Of a stretch of DNA of 64,000 nucleotides, positions 36,114 through 45,346 are shown in pieces. The stretch is from NCBI GenBank assembly GCA_019695175.1, contig JAIBAM010000002.1, positions 1-64,000 on the forward strand. Reading direction: 5' to 3'. The notes below the pieces were generated by a model. That model was not told where the DNA came from. It saw only the letters and a program-made list of their open reading frames with translations, and made no database searches. Every line of letters starts with the position of its first letter. Within the stretch, counting starts at the first letter, position 1. This DNA is from Bdellovibrionales bacterium (lineage in GTDB: Bacteria > Bdellovibrionota > Bdellovibrionia > Bdellovibrionales > UBA1609). The translations under genes were made by a program, and so were the position numbers.

Positions 36114-36353
36114 TTAATCCACAACCTCTAATTGGAAGGTTTCAGTTAATGGATTGTGTAACAACTGCTCTGCCATTTCTCGAACTTTATTTAAAGCCAT
36201 TTCCCGATCGGCTTCATTGAGAACAACTTCCACATACTTACCCACCCGACAGGAAGTGATGGAATGATTTTGGGAATTAAGTGCCTGCTCTACGGCTCGC
36301 CCCTGAGTATCTAGAACTTCACGTCGCGGCAAAATTTTTACAGCTATTTTCAT
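36114..36353 (-). CDS. purS: FGAM synthase subunit PurS
   Basis: PurS is the small structural subunit that bridges PurL and PurQ. ATG at 36353 gives 79 residues (MKIAVKILPRREVLDTQGRAV), the normal length; an extension to 36392 would lie inside purC. VGKYVEVVLNE and the C-terminal LxxNPLTETFQLEV match the family. Its ATG overlaps the purC stop as ATGA, which indicates coupled translation. Confidence 0.95.
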   Translation of the reverse strand: MKIAVKILPRREVLDTQGRAVEQALNSQNHSITSCRVGKYVEVVLNEADREMALNKVREMAEQLLHNPLTETFQLEVVD

Positions 36354-37117
36354 ATGGACTCCTTTTCCCAACGATCCTTTAGTCTGTTCCAAACTTCTAA
36401 ATATTTTTCTTCAACATTTCCCAAATCCCTACGAAATCGATCCTTATCTAATTTTTCACCCGTTTTAAAATCCCAGAGTCGACAACAGTCAGGTGTGATT
36501 TCATCGGCTAAGATAAGTTCCCCCTGTGAATTCTTCCCATACTCGATTTTAAAATCTATAAGCTCTATGCCAACTGCGGCAAACATGTCTCTAAGGTGTT
36601 TGTTGACTTCCAATGCTTTAGCTTTAATCAATTCCAATTGTTCTTGTGTTTCCACTATTTGTAACATCAATGCTTGATCGTCCGATACAAACGGATCTTC
36701 CAGTTCATCCGATTTATAAAAAAACTCCACCAAGGGCTTCTTCAGTGGGGCTCCTTCATTAAGTTTAAATTTTTTTGCAGTGGACCCAGCCAAGCGATTG
36801 CGAACTACAACTTCTAGGGGAATAATTTTAACTCTGTGACATATCAAACTTTCAGACTCAATACTTGCGATGAGATGATGTTTAATTTGCTTAAGACCTA
36901 AATATTTATAAATCAAAGCAGTCAGATTTCGGTTCAAGGCCCCTTTACCTAAAAAACTCCCTCTTTTTTGTGCATTAAAGGCTGTCAAAGAATCCTTATA
37001 TTCGACCCAAACTAAATCATTTCTATTTTTTAGATTAAATATCTTTTTGGCCTTTCCTTCATAAAGCAAATTTCCTCTGGAGTATTTATTGTTTAGTTCA
37101 TCGGTATTGGTTCCCAT
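36350..37117 (-). CDS. purC: SAICAR synthetase PurC
   Basis: PurC joins CAIR with aspartate using ATP. Motifs include LLYEGKAKKIF at the N-terminus, the central DQALMLQ segment, and IDFKIEYGKNSQGELILADEITPD near residue 180-205. At about 255 residues it is slightly longer than the usual 235-240. ATG at 37117 follows AGGAGG by 7 bases and shares bases with the purB stop (TGATG), so translation is coupled to purB. Confidence 0.95.
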   Translation of the reverse strand: MGTNTDELNNKYSRGNLLYEGKAKKIFNLKNRNDLVWVEYKDSLTAFNAQKRGSFLGKGALNRNLTALIYKYLGLKQIKHHLIASIESESLICHRVKIIPLEVVVRNRLAGSTAKKFKLNEGAPLKKPLVEFFYKSDELEDPFVSDDQALMLQIVETQEQLELIKAKALEVNKHLRDMFAAVGIELIDFKIEYGKNSQGELILADEITPDCCRLWDFKTGEKLDKDRFRRDLGNVEEKYLEVWNRLKDRWEKESI

Positions 37118-38424
37118 CACCAGCCTCCTGTCTCATTATTGAGGGCACCATCAATCAGGGTCTGAATGGCTCGAGCATGATTTTCCCCAGAAAAAATTTT
37201 TTCCAACTCTTGCTGGGTTAATAGACTGGCCACTTGACTATTTTGTTGGGCCGCTTGCAATAAGTGACCATCCTTACTCAAATTATGACTCAGGCTTTGC
37301 ACCAACTGGTAAGCCATTTCACGGGTCATTCCCTTCTGCACTAGACTTAACAACAGATGGGAACTAAAAAGTTGCCCCTGAGATAAATTCATATTGAACT
37401 GCATTTGCTTCACATCCACTTGTAATTGACTCAACAACTGCGCCATGCGGGAAGCCCCGTAGTCCGCGAGAATAAATGCATCTGGAATAAAAATTCTTTC
37501 CACAGAAGAGTGGGAAATATCCCTTTCGTGCCAAAGGGCCACATTTTCCAAGGATCCCGTCAAGTAAGACCTTAACATCCGAGCCACACCCGTGAGATTT
37601 TCAAAACCAATGGGATTTTTCTTATGTGGCATTGCACTGGAGCCCTTTTGGCCCGGAGTGAAGCCTTCACTGACCTCCCTCACCTCCGTCCTTTGTAGAT
37701 GACGAAACTCTAGGGAAAGCCTTTCCATACAGCAACCGATAAGACACAAGGACCACATCACCTCAGCGTGTCGATCCCGAGGAATCACTTGAGTTGCAAT
37801 CACCTCTGCTTTGAGTCCAAGTAAAGCACAAACTTTTTTTTCCAACTCAGGACCCAGGGCCGAATATGTACCAACCGCCCCACTTAACTTTCCCACTTTC
37901 ATTTGCGCTAAAGCACGATCCAACCTTCTTTGACATCTTCTCAGCTCAGATAAATGTCCCGATAACTTTAAACCAAATGTTGTGGGTTCCGCATGCATAC
38001 CGTGGGTTCGCCCGGAACACCAATCCAAACGATGTTTTTCCGTGAGTCGAATCAAAGCTGATTCCCATTTTTTTAAGGAGCTTTGTAAAACCACAGCACC
38101 CTCTGCCATTTGCAGACTCAAAGCTGTATCAAGAACATCAGAGGAGGTCAGTCCGAAATGTAAAAACCGACCGTGATTCCCGACGGATTCAGCCACCTGG
38201 GTGACAAAAGCGATCACATCGTGGCGGGTGGTTTGCTCAATTTTATCAATCGCAGCCACATCAATTTTTGCTTTACTTTTAATAGCTTGAGCGGCTTCCA
38301 CGGGAATCATTCCCATTTCGCCTTGAACTTGAGCTACGGCCACTTCCACTTTTAACATGAACTCAAAACGAGCTTCCGTCGTCCAAATCCGACCCATTTC
38401 TGGTCGAGTATATCGTGTGAGCAA
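37117..38424 (-). CDS. purB: Adenylosuccinate lyase PurB
   Basis: PurB cleaves SAICAR to AICAR and adenylosuccinate to AMP, in each case releasing fumarate. Fumarase/aspartase superfamily marks are clear: TTRHDVIAF, LHFGLTSSDVLDTA, GRTHGMHAEPTTFG with the catalytic His, and the flexible signature loop GSSAMPHKKNPIGFENLTG with the catalytic Ser. Length 435 is typical of the Bacillus-type enzyme. It lies between the oxidoreductase gene (29 bp gap) and purC (overlap). Confidence 0.96.
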   Translation of the reverse strand: MLTRYTRPEMGRIWTTEARFEFMLKVEVAVAQVQGEMGMIPVEAAQAIKSKAKIDVAAIDKIEQTTRHDVIAFVTQVAESVGNHGRFLHFGLTSSDVLDTALSLQMAEGAVVLQSSLKKWESALIRLTEKHRLDWCSGRTHGMHAEPTTFGLKLSGHLSELRRCQRRLDRALAQMKVGKLSGAVGTYSALGPELEKKVCALLGLKAEVIATQVIPRDRHAEVMWSLCLIGCCMERLSLEFRHLQRTEVREVSEGFTPGQKGSSAMPHKKNPIGFENLTGVARMLRSYLTGSLENVALWHERDISHSSVERIFIPDAFILADYGASRMAQLLSQLQVDVKQMQFNMNLSQGQLFSSHLLLSLVQKGMTREMAYQLVQSLSHNLSKDGHLLQAAQQNSQVASLLTQQELEKIFSGENHARAIQTLIDGALNNETGGW

Positions 38425-38453
38425 AGTAACACCTCAATAGTGAATAAACTTAA

Positions 38454-39752
38454 TTACACTTCAATCTGCATGCTTGTCTTTTTCAAAGGAAGCATTTGTT
38501 TTTTTAACAAAACATCAATAATATTTGTTTGGTTTAGCATTCGTCCCGTCCAATCCATATTTTTAATCCATTCCACTCCGTCATGAAAAAAATTTTTCAA
38601 AGGAAGGGCGCTCCAATTCAACCACTGATGGGAATCAAACACTGGGAAAAGAGGGGGACCTAGATCCTCTTCGTTGTAGTGGTAATCTTGAGGTTGATTT
38701 TGTACTCGAGCTTGAAACTGGGGAATTCTTTGATTTACAAAGTTCTCAATTTTTTGCGCCAAACTCTCAAGATAATTGCGTTGAAAACGGCAAGAGACCG
38801 GAACACGGCACCAGACATCGAACAAAGAACTCACTTCACATCTTTGCACAATTAATAAATTATCGTGAGTCCAAGACAAATTCACGTCACCAATCATGAC
38901 CCAATGAAGAGGGAGAACTTCTTTGTAACGCTCATCATTGCCCTGAATTCGCCACCTCATCCAATTCCACTGGGCGGAAAGAATCCCTCTTGGATAAAGA
39001 TGAAGGGATGCAGAAATAGAAAGAGTTTTAGTTTCTGCGCCAGACAAACACCAAACATAGTTTTTTGCTTTGACCACTCTAGAAATAGGTCCACTAATTT
39101 GAACACCCACACAGTCTCTAGAAGCAATGGATACGTCCTCAATTTTCACTTCACTGTAAGTTTCAACTCCTTGTTTTTGACAATTTTCAAGTGCCACCTG
39201 AAGACTCTTTCGGCTCACTCGTCTTAGCGCAAAGGGCGACCCTAAAGGCAAAGGATCCCCAAAGTTCATCGCCACAGCATTATTTTGATAACGGGTAGCG
39301 GCCAACTGGTGGGCAAATTGGACCACCCACGTTTGCTGATAGTCCATGCCAAACAACTGATCTTTTAATGCTTCTTTCTCTTTAAGAGTCAGAGGGTTTT
39401 CTGGAAGATACTTTTTCGCTATCTTTAAAGCCTCAATGGTCTCCAAATGATAAGAAATCAAAGGGCCCCTAAAATCCATGGGCCCCTCTGCGGGCCACAG
39501 GGAAAACCCTCGGCGGACCGGATCCACATAGCTCTCTTGCTGAAGATGCAGTAGTTGGCTTTCGCTAAGCTCATTTGACTGAAAAAAACCAAAGGGTCCC
39601 TCCCAATCTTCAGGCGCCCATCGACCCAAGCTGGTTGTCACATCAAATAATTGAACCTTAAAACCTCGATTTGCCAACTCTGTTGCCATCCAGTTACCAC
39701 GACCAAAAGCGGAAAAAACAGCCACATCGTAGTCAAGATTTTCCTGGTTCAT
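38454..39752 (-). CDS. FAD/NAD(P)-type oxidoreductase-like protein inside the pur operon
   Basis: The N-terminus YDVAVFSAFGRGNWMATELANRG ends in an acidic residue after VQLFD, the outline of a dinucleotide-binding beta-alpha-beta unit, though the usual GxGxxG reads SAFGRGNW. The middle has VETYSEVKIEDVSI and a VWCLSGAE-like strand, as in flavoprotein NAD(P)/FAD enzymes of the amine-oxidase or FAD-oxidoreductase type. I do not recognise a specific family. It lies 12 bp after purM and 29 bp before purB on the same strand, so it is co-transcribed with purine genes. The role in purine synthesis is unknown. Confidence 0.55.
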   Translation of the reverse strand: MNQENLDYDVAVFSAFGRGNWMATELANRGFKVQLFDVTTSLGRWAPEDWEGPFGFFQSNELSESQLLHLQQESYVDPVRRGFSLWPAEGPMDFRGPLISYHLETIEALKIAKKYLPENPLTLKEKEALKDQLFGMDYQQTWVVQFAHQLAATRYQNNAVAMNFGDPLPLGSPFALRRVSRKSLQVALENCQKQGVETYSEVKIEDVSIASRDCVGVQISGPISRVVKAKNYVWCLSGAETKTLSISASLHLYPRGILSAQWNWMRWRIQGNDERYKEVLPLHWVMIGDVNLSWTHDNLLIVQRCEVSSLFDVWCRVPVSCRFQRNYLESLAQKIENFVNQRIPQFQARVQNQPQDYHYNEEDLGPPLFPVFDSHQWLNWSALPLKNFFHDGVEWIKNMDWTGRMLNQTNIIDVLLKKQMLPLKKTSMQIEV

Positions 39753-39764
39753 TCAAAAACCCCA

Positions 39765-40802
39765 TTATTTATCAAATTGATCTGTCGCTAAATTCCAAGT
39801 GGCTTTATCCAAACAAGTCAAATTCTGATTTTTTTCTGAATTCATGGTCACTCGACCGATGATGTATCCGGGACAAGAATTATTATTTGCCACTTGAAGG
39901 AGCTCTTGTGATTTTTTTGGATCCACAACCAGAACTAAACCCAATCCACAATTAAGAGTGGTCAACATCTGTGACCAAGACATCTGCGTCCTTCTTTTAA
40001 CTTCCCTAAAAACTTCTGGAATAACCCAAGAGGGTTGTAAATTTGCTTGAGCTCCCGCTGGGAGCACCCGGGTGACGTTATCCAAACCTCCACCAGTAAT
40101 ATGGGCAATCGCTTTTACCCCACCGACTTCCTTTAGTTTTTTTACCAAGTCGACATACAATCGTGTTGGGGTTAGCAACTGTTCCATCCATTTAGTCAGA
40201 TCCTCAGCAAAAACCTGCCGCAAGAGGGAATATCCGTTGCTGTGACAACCACTGCTGGCCAAACCTAATATAATATCACCATCTTGGACCCGATGAGATC
40301 CAAGAGCTAAAGAACGATCCACAACTCCCACCGCGAACCCAGCACAATCAAAGTCTCCATTTTCATACATTCCAGGCATTTCAGCCGTTTCACCACCAAT
40401 TAAAGCACAATTGGAACTATGACAAGCCTGCCTAACTCCTGATAAAAATTCCTTGGCAGCTTCCAAGTCCAGCTTACCGCTGGCATAGTAATCCAAGAAA
40501 AACCAAGGTTCCGCACCACAACAAATGAGATCATTTAAACACATGGCCACCAAATCTTGGGCCACTCCACCATACTTTTTTGCCTGTGAAGCTAATTTGA
40601 CTTTAGTCCCGACTCCATCGGTGCAGGTGACAAGACAAGGCTCTTTATAATTCTTAAAATCAGCCTTAAACAGAGCTGCAAAACCTCCGATACCCTCAAC
40701 CAGTTTGTCCTGATGGGGAAATTGTGCCGGTTGTGTTTTTCTAAGCCAATCCACTAGACTGTCACCAGCCTCAATATCAACACCTGTTTTTTTATAGTCC
40801 AT
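39765..40802 (-). CDS. purM: AIR synthetase PurM
   Basis: PurM closes the imidazole ring, converting FGAM to AIR with ATP. The N-terminus DYKKTGVDIEAGDSLV is the family signature. The motifs GIGGFAALF, TDGVGTKVKLA, DLVAMCLNDLICCGAEPWFFLDY, GGETAEMPGMY and the later GGGLDNVTRVLP fit throughout. ATG at 40802 is preferred for alignment reasons (345 residues), although a TTG start at 40838 cannot be excluded because neither has a clear ribosome binding site. As the first gene of the cluster it lies only about 86 bp from the divergent outer-membrane protein gene, so the pur promoter must lie in that space. Confidence 0.95.
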   Translation of the reverse strand: MDYKKTGVDIEAGDSLVDWLRKTQPAQFPHQDKLVEGIGGFAALFKADFKNYKEPCLVTCTDGVGTKVKLASQAKKYGGVAQDLVAMCLNDLICCGAEPWFFLDYYASGKLDLEAAKEFLSGVRQACHSSNCALIGGETAEMPGMYENGDFDCAGFAVGVVDRSLALGSHRVQDGDIILGLASSGCHSNGYSLLRQVFAEDLTKWMEQLLTPTRLYVDLVKKLKEVGGVKAIAHITGGGLDNVTRVLPAGAQANLQPSWVIPEVFREVKRRTQMSWSQMLTTLNCGLGLVLVVDPKKSQELLQVANNNSCPGYIIGRVTMNSEKNQNLTCLDKATWNLATDQFDK

Positions 40803-40888
40803 GGGAATCGGTCTATCAGATAAGCCTGGGACTGACAATTTATTACAACACTAGATTTTTAGAACGATAGCCTTTAACCTGAAAATGA

Positions 40889-41653
40889 ATGCTAGAACGG
40901 CATTTTACTCTGATTGGGGGGCAAACTATTTTGATCAAAAAAATTATAAACCTACAATTTGCGCTTTTGATGGTACTCTTTTTCTCATCCCCACTCAAAG
41001 CTCAGGCCCAAGAGGCGGTGGATTCCTACGATCCCTTTGCTGATTACAGTGAGTTCGAAGAGGCCTCCGAGGAGGAAGCTGACATAAACTTCTTTCGCAA
41101 TGGTCGATTTTTTACCATAGGATTTACTGGAGGTTTGCGTGGGTTTACTGAAACCATGGGCCAAACTCAAAAAATGGCTCCCACCTTTGGACTTTATATA
41201 AGTTATTTTTTTGATTTGCGATTTGCCCTCCAATTGGGATTTTTAACTGGAGATCACAAACTGTCGGTTCGTGCTCCCGGAGTTTCCGTGGACGGAAATG
41301 TGGCGATTACCGATATTGGACTAAACTTAAAATACTATCTCAACACCCAGAACGTCACCCGTGGATTGGCGAAATTAAATCCCTACATTATCGGTGGTTT
41401 TTCCCAAGTTTATCGTACCATGACCGTAGTTGGAACACCTGAATTTGGCAAAGAAGGAGCCATGGGATTTAATATGGGTGCCGGAATCGAGCTCCCCATG
41501 TTGCGTAATATGTATTTTGGAGGACAAGCTACTTTTCAATTAGTTAATTTCCAGGACGAAAATTCACAGATGATGGTGAATCAACAAGCTACAGGAATTT
41601 ATAACAAAGGGGACATTCTCAATTTAGTCTTCATTTTGGGGGTGAACTTTTAA
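40889..41653 (+). CDS. Outer-membrane beta-barrel protein
   Basis: A signal peptide (hydrophobic run LQFALLMVLFFSSPLKAQA) is followed by an acidic linker (DYSEFEEASEEEAD) and then alternating polar and hydrophobic strands (FFTIGFTGGLRGF, GLYISYFFDLRFALQLGFL, VAITDIGLNLKYYL), ending in VFILGVNF with the terminal Phe typical of outer-membrane barrels. About eight strands are expected. A TTG at 40931 with GGGGGG upstream may be the real start. It is divergent from purM. Function is unknown; no OmpA-like domain is present. Confidence 0.72.
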   Translation: MLERHFTLIGGQTILIKKIINLQFALLMVLFFSSPLKAQAQEAVDSYDPFADYSEFEEASEEEADINFFRNGRFFTIGFTGGLRGFTETMGQTQKMAPTFGLYISYFFDLRFALQLGFLTGDHKLSVRAPGVSVDGNVAITDIGLNLKYYLNTQNVTRGLAKLNPYIIGGFSQVYRTMTVVGTPEFGKEGAMGFNMGAGIELPMLRNMYFGGQATFQLVNFQDENSQMMVNQQATGIYNKGDILNLVFILGVNF

Positions 41654-41681
41654 AACGAGACCCCACCCCTTTGATAAAGTT

Positions 41682-41731
41682 TTGTAGGCATTGCCAAGAT
41701 CGTCCAAGGCACCCCCAAGATTGTCCTACAA
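41682..41731. other. Inverted repeat between convergent genes
   Basis: TTGTAGG (41682-41688) and CCTACAA (41725-41731) can pair around a 36-base loop that itself contains TGCC and GGCA. It lies between the convergent outer-membrane protein and LtaS genes. No T-tract follows, so it is not called an intrinsic terminator, but a bidirectional structured end is possible. Confidence 0.35.
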
Positions 41732-43858
41732 TTACTGGCGAAGGTTTTCGTCATCTGGGAATTTAAGTTCAGCTTGAAGCCTACCAGAGTTAAACCAATC
41801 GCTGGCCGCTGTATAATAAGCCAGGGTTTTTTCTAAGACAGAGTCTAAAGGATCCACCGTATTTTTTTGCTCCTGGGTAAAGACTTTATCGCCCAAGGGC
41901 ACCGCACGGTCACTAAAAACATATTCTTTTTGTTTAGTTAATTTCTCCCCGTCCACATGAATCTCTTCGATCTTTCGATTGGGAGATAGAATAACCATCT
42001 TTTCCCTTTCCCAATAAGCCACTCGTTGATAGGTCGCCAGAAAAGCCCGTGGAACCGAAGCTTTTAAAATGTCACGTCCAAAAAATCGCGTTTGATAGGA
42101 AAAATTCATCATTCCAAAAAGTGTGGGTGCCAGATCAATCTGACTAGAAACTAAATCCACAGTTTGAGCTTTGATAATTTTAGGTGCGTAAAAAAACATG
42201 GGAATATGATAATCGCTCGGCAAAATTTGTGTTCCACCCGCCACACCTGAATTGTGATCTGCCACAAAAATAAAAAGTGTCTGATCGAACCAAGGTTTAG
42301 TTTGAGCTTGTGCCATAAATTGGCCAATGGCGTAGTCAGAGTACTGAACCGCACCATGACGACTGGTCCCTGATGGAATAGAGACCTTACCCTCTGGATA
42401 AGTAAAAGGGCGATGATTCGATGTGGTTAAAATGAACTGGAAAAAGGGCTTGCGCATTTTAAAATCATGATCGGCCTGACCCAGACTTTGTTGGAACAAA
42501 TCTTCATCACACACGCCCCAAGCATTGGTAAAATGAAGCTGATCCTTGGGAAATTGGGTTTGATCTAACACTTTAAATCCGTTGGAGTTGAAAAAATTCC
42601 CCATGTTATCAAAATAGGATTTTCCGCCGTAAATAAATTTAGTTGAATATCCACGATCTCGAAAAACTGTACCTATATTGAAAACATCCGAACCCTTTTC
42701 TCTTCTAACAATAGATTGTCCTGGGGTGGGCGGAATGGAAAGTGTCACAGCTTCGATGCCTCGCACAGTTCTAGTTCCTGTAGCATAAGCTTGGGAAAAA
42801 AATAAACTCTGTTTGGCCAATCGATCCAGATTAGGGGTCAGATCGCTACGATTGGAGCCCAGGGAAGTCAGAAAGTGGCCACTCATGCTTTCCATCAAAA
42901 CCAAAATCACATTGTACTTCAAACTTCCTTTGGTGCGCTTGATATTTTGCATAATAGAATGGGGGTTTTCTTGGGAAATCAATTCGCGTCGACCAGAATT
43001 CAGTCCTTCTGGTCCAAAGGATTTATCACTTAAAGCGGCATGAAAAGATTCTTCTTTATGAATTTTATAAACTAAATTTGTTGCATCTTTTTCCACCAAA
43101 GCTGCATAAAACCTACGGAAATCAATACTGTTGTTAAAATAGGCTGCAAAAAGGGTGTAGAGGGAATTTTTGGCCAGTTCAGCTTCAGCGGCAGAACTTC
43201 CCCTAAGAACCCTGGATTCGTTAATCCATAAACCCATGACTAATGTAAAAATAATAACCCCACCACTCGCCCACATTCTTTTCTTCAAAGGGAGAATAGA
43301 CCCTTGTTGAGCGGAAGATTCCTTTAAGTTTTCAACACTATTCGAAGGATTATCCCCATTTGCAGGATTAAAAAAGCGCAACCCACCCACCCAGTACCCT
43401 AAACTTCCCACGCCTAGGAAAATAGCAGAAAAAATAGGCACAAGAGGATAGGATTGCCAAATGTTTTCCAAAACTTCCTGGGTATAAACTAAGTAATCAA
43501 CTGCAATGAAGTTAAAACGAGCGTTGAATTCACCGATAAATACAACCTCAGAAACAAGAGTCAGAATCCAAATAAAGAATAAGAATGTAAACGCAATTCT
43601 TTGAAAGTAGGTAGCTCTACGACCCTGAAGCCACGACTGAGGAGAAAACCCCCACCAAATTAAAACGGGAAGTCCCAAAATAAGAGCCACTGTTACATCA
43701 AAGGTCAACCCCCGAAAGATCGAACCTAAAAAAACTTTAGCCTCCAACGGATCTGTCGAAAATAAAATATAATTTATACGAGCGAACCAAGAAAAGAACA
43801 CTGAAACCAACAGAAAAACCAATAGGAATAAAACTTTGGGCGAAAGTAATTTTTTCAT
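41732..43858 (-). CDS. LtaS-family membrane phosphoglycerol transferase-like enzyme (second paralogue)
   Basis: The 708-residue protein has about five N-terminal membrane helices (to about residue 220) and a periplasmic alkaline-phosphatase-superfamily domain (about 315-620). VILVLMESMSG and FVADHNSGV carry metal ligands, TSNHRPFTYP the conserved His, and YATGTRTVRGIEA the probable Thr nucleophile, as in LtaS and OpgB-type enzymes. It would modify periplasmic or outer-membrane glycans. It differs from the 29623-31668 paralogue, which has Ser in that place. Its gene lies between an outer-membrane barrel gene (convergent) and lysC. The substrate is unknown. Confidence 0.86.
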   Translation of the reverse strand: MKKLLSPKVLFLLVFLLVSVFFSWFARINYILFSTDPLEAKVFLGSIFRGLTFDVTVALILGLPVLIWWGFSPQSWLQGRRATYFQRIAFTFLFFIWILTLVSEVVFIGEFNARFNFIAVDYLVYTQEVLENIWQSYPLVPIFSAIFLGVGSLGYWVGGLRFFNPANGDNPSNSVENLKESSAQQGSILPLKKRMWASGGVIIFTLVMGLWINESRVLRGSSAAEAELAKNSLYTLFAAYFNNSIDFRRFYAALVEKDATNLVYKIHKEESFHAALSDKSFGPEGLNSGRRELISQENPHSIMQNIKRTKGSLKYNVILVLMESMSGHFLTSLGSNRSDLTPNLDRLAKQSLFFSQAYATGTRTVRGIEAVTLSIPPTPGQSIVRREKGSDVFNIGTVFRDRGYSTKFIYGGKSYFDNMGNFFNSNGFKVLDQTQFPKDQLHFTNAWGVCDEDLFQQSLGQADHDFKMRKPFFQFILTTSNHRPFTYPEGKVSIPSGTSRHGAVQYSDYAIGQFMAQAQTKPWFDQTLFIFVADHNSGVAGGTQILPSDYHIPMFFYAPKIIKAQTVDLVSSQIDLAPTLFGMMNFSYQTRFFGRDILKASVPRAFLATYQRVAYWEREKMVILSPNRKIEEIHVDGEKLTKQKEYVFSDRAVPLGDKVFTQEQKNTVDPLDSVLEKTLAYYTAASDWFNSGRLQAELKFPDDENLRQ

Positions 43859-43987
43859 TCAAATTCCAATTTACGTTAAAAGTCCGTTCTTCGAACCGAC
43901 TTCAAGGTTTTACAAAACAGCTGTCCTTTAATTTTTTTAAAAGAACCCCTGTATTTTTCTTTTTTCACAAGAGTTTAATGGTTCAGT

Positions 43988-45346
43988 CTAACTCTCAATC
44001 AAAGATTGATGTAGCCTTTTTATTACTTCATTAACTTCATCGGAGTGAACCACAAAACTTAAATTTAGTTCCGAAGCCCCCATGGAAACCATTTGAATGT
44101 TAATATCGCTAAGATGCGAAAAAATTTTCAAGGCAAGTCCAGGCGTTTTTCGTATCCCCCCGCCAACAACGGAAATCATTCCCCGGTGACCATGGACTTC
44201 CACTTCAGAAAAACTTTCCAGTTCCTGTTTTACTTTATTTAGGGCCTCTAAATCCGAGTTAGGATCAAGAGTTAGCGACAAATTGACTTCAGATGTGGCA
44301 ATCAAGTCCACAGATAATTTATGACGGGCAAAAATATCAAATACGGACTTTAAAAATCCATGGGCCCCTAACATTCTGGTAGAATAAATATTCACCAGTG
44401 TAACCTCTTTTTTAAAAGCGATCCCTGTCACCCCCTTGGAACGATAATCTTCGGCATAGGTGATTTCTGTTCCCTGGGCACTGGGATTTTTAGAGTTTAA
44501 AATCCAAACCGATATTTTCTTTTCTAGGGCAGGGAAAATAGTTTTAGGATGAATAACCTTAGCTCCAAAATAAGCCATTTCGGCTGCTTCTAAAAAATGA
44601 AGTTGATCAATGACTCTGGCATTTTTAACAATCCGAGGATCCGTGGATAGAATCCCATCCACATCGGTCCATATCTCCACCTTTTCAGCGTCAAGACCTG
44701 CACCCATGAGCGCCGCCGAATAATCGGAACCACCTCGCCCTAAGGTGGTTGTATTTCCAAAACCGTCACTACCAATAAATCCTTGGGTCACACCCACAGC
44801 TTCATCCAAATGTGGGACAACCTTTTCCATTAAATTATTTCTGGTCAATTCCCGATCAACTTGAGCACTATTAAACTCAGAATTTGTTGCAATGAGATCC
44901 CGTGCATCCACCCAAAAACTCGTTATTTTTTTTGATATAACCCCTTGAACCAAACAAGAAGAACAAAGTTCACCAAAAGATAATAAATGATCCTTTGCTT
45001 TAGGACTCATTTCCCCCAAAGTGAGCTGATTTTCAACCCACTCTATGAGTTGATTTAAAAAATCCTGCAAAAATAAAATTTGTTTATTTGATAGTTTTAA
45101 ATGCTCAGCAACATCCAGGTGGCGATCGCAGATGTCTTTTACCAGCTGACGAGCTAACGGCGACTGTTTTTGTTCACAACACTCTGCTATTTTCACCAAA
45201 GTATCAGTGACTTTTGCCAAAGCAGAAACCACCACCAGCCGTCTTCCAGAACGGGTCCTTACAATATCAACCAATTGATTCATGGCATTGGCATCTTGAA
45301 CACTGGTTCCACCAAATTTTAAAATCGTAATAGGAGAACTTTTCAT
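43988..45346 (-). CDS. lysC: Aspartate kinase LysC
   Basis: Aspartate kinase phosphorylates aspartate at the start of lysine, threonine and methionine synthesis and the diaminopimelate route for peptidoglycan. The amino-acid kinase domain has ILKFGGTSVQ, LGRGGSDYSAALMGAGLDAE and IWTDVDGILSTDPR. Two C-terminal ACT domains (from about residue 300) provide allosteric control. Length 452 is like monofunctional LysC-type enzymes. The ATG is preceded by AAGGATTG. A structured leader with a possible TATAAT box lies about 90 bases upstream. Confidence 0.95.
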   Translation of the reverse strand: MKSSPITILKFGGTSVQDANAMNQLVDIVRTRSGRRLVVVSALAKVTDTLVKIAECCEQKQSPLARQLVKDICDRHLDVAEHLKLSNKQILFLQDFLNQLIEWVENQLTLGEMSPKAKDHLLSFGELCSSCLVQGVISKKITSFWVDARDLIATNSEFNSAQVDRELTRNNLMEKVVPHLDEAVGVTQGFIGSDGFGNTTTLGRGGSDYSAALMGAGLDAEKVEIWTDVDGILSTDPRIVKNARVIDQLHFLEAAEMAYFGAKVIHPKTIFPALEKKISVWILNSKNPSAQGTEITYAEDYRSKGVTGIAFKKEVTLVNIYSTRMLGAHGFLKSVFDIFARHKLSVDLIATSEVNLSLTLDPNSDLEALNKVKQELESFSEVEVHGHRGMISVVGGGIRKTPGLALKIFSHLSDINIQMVSMGASELNLSFVVHSDEVNEVIKRLHQSLIES

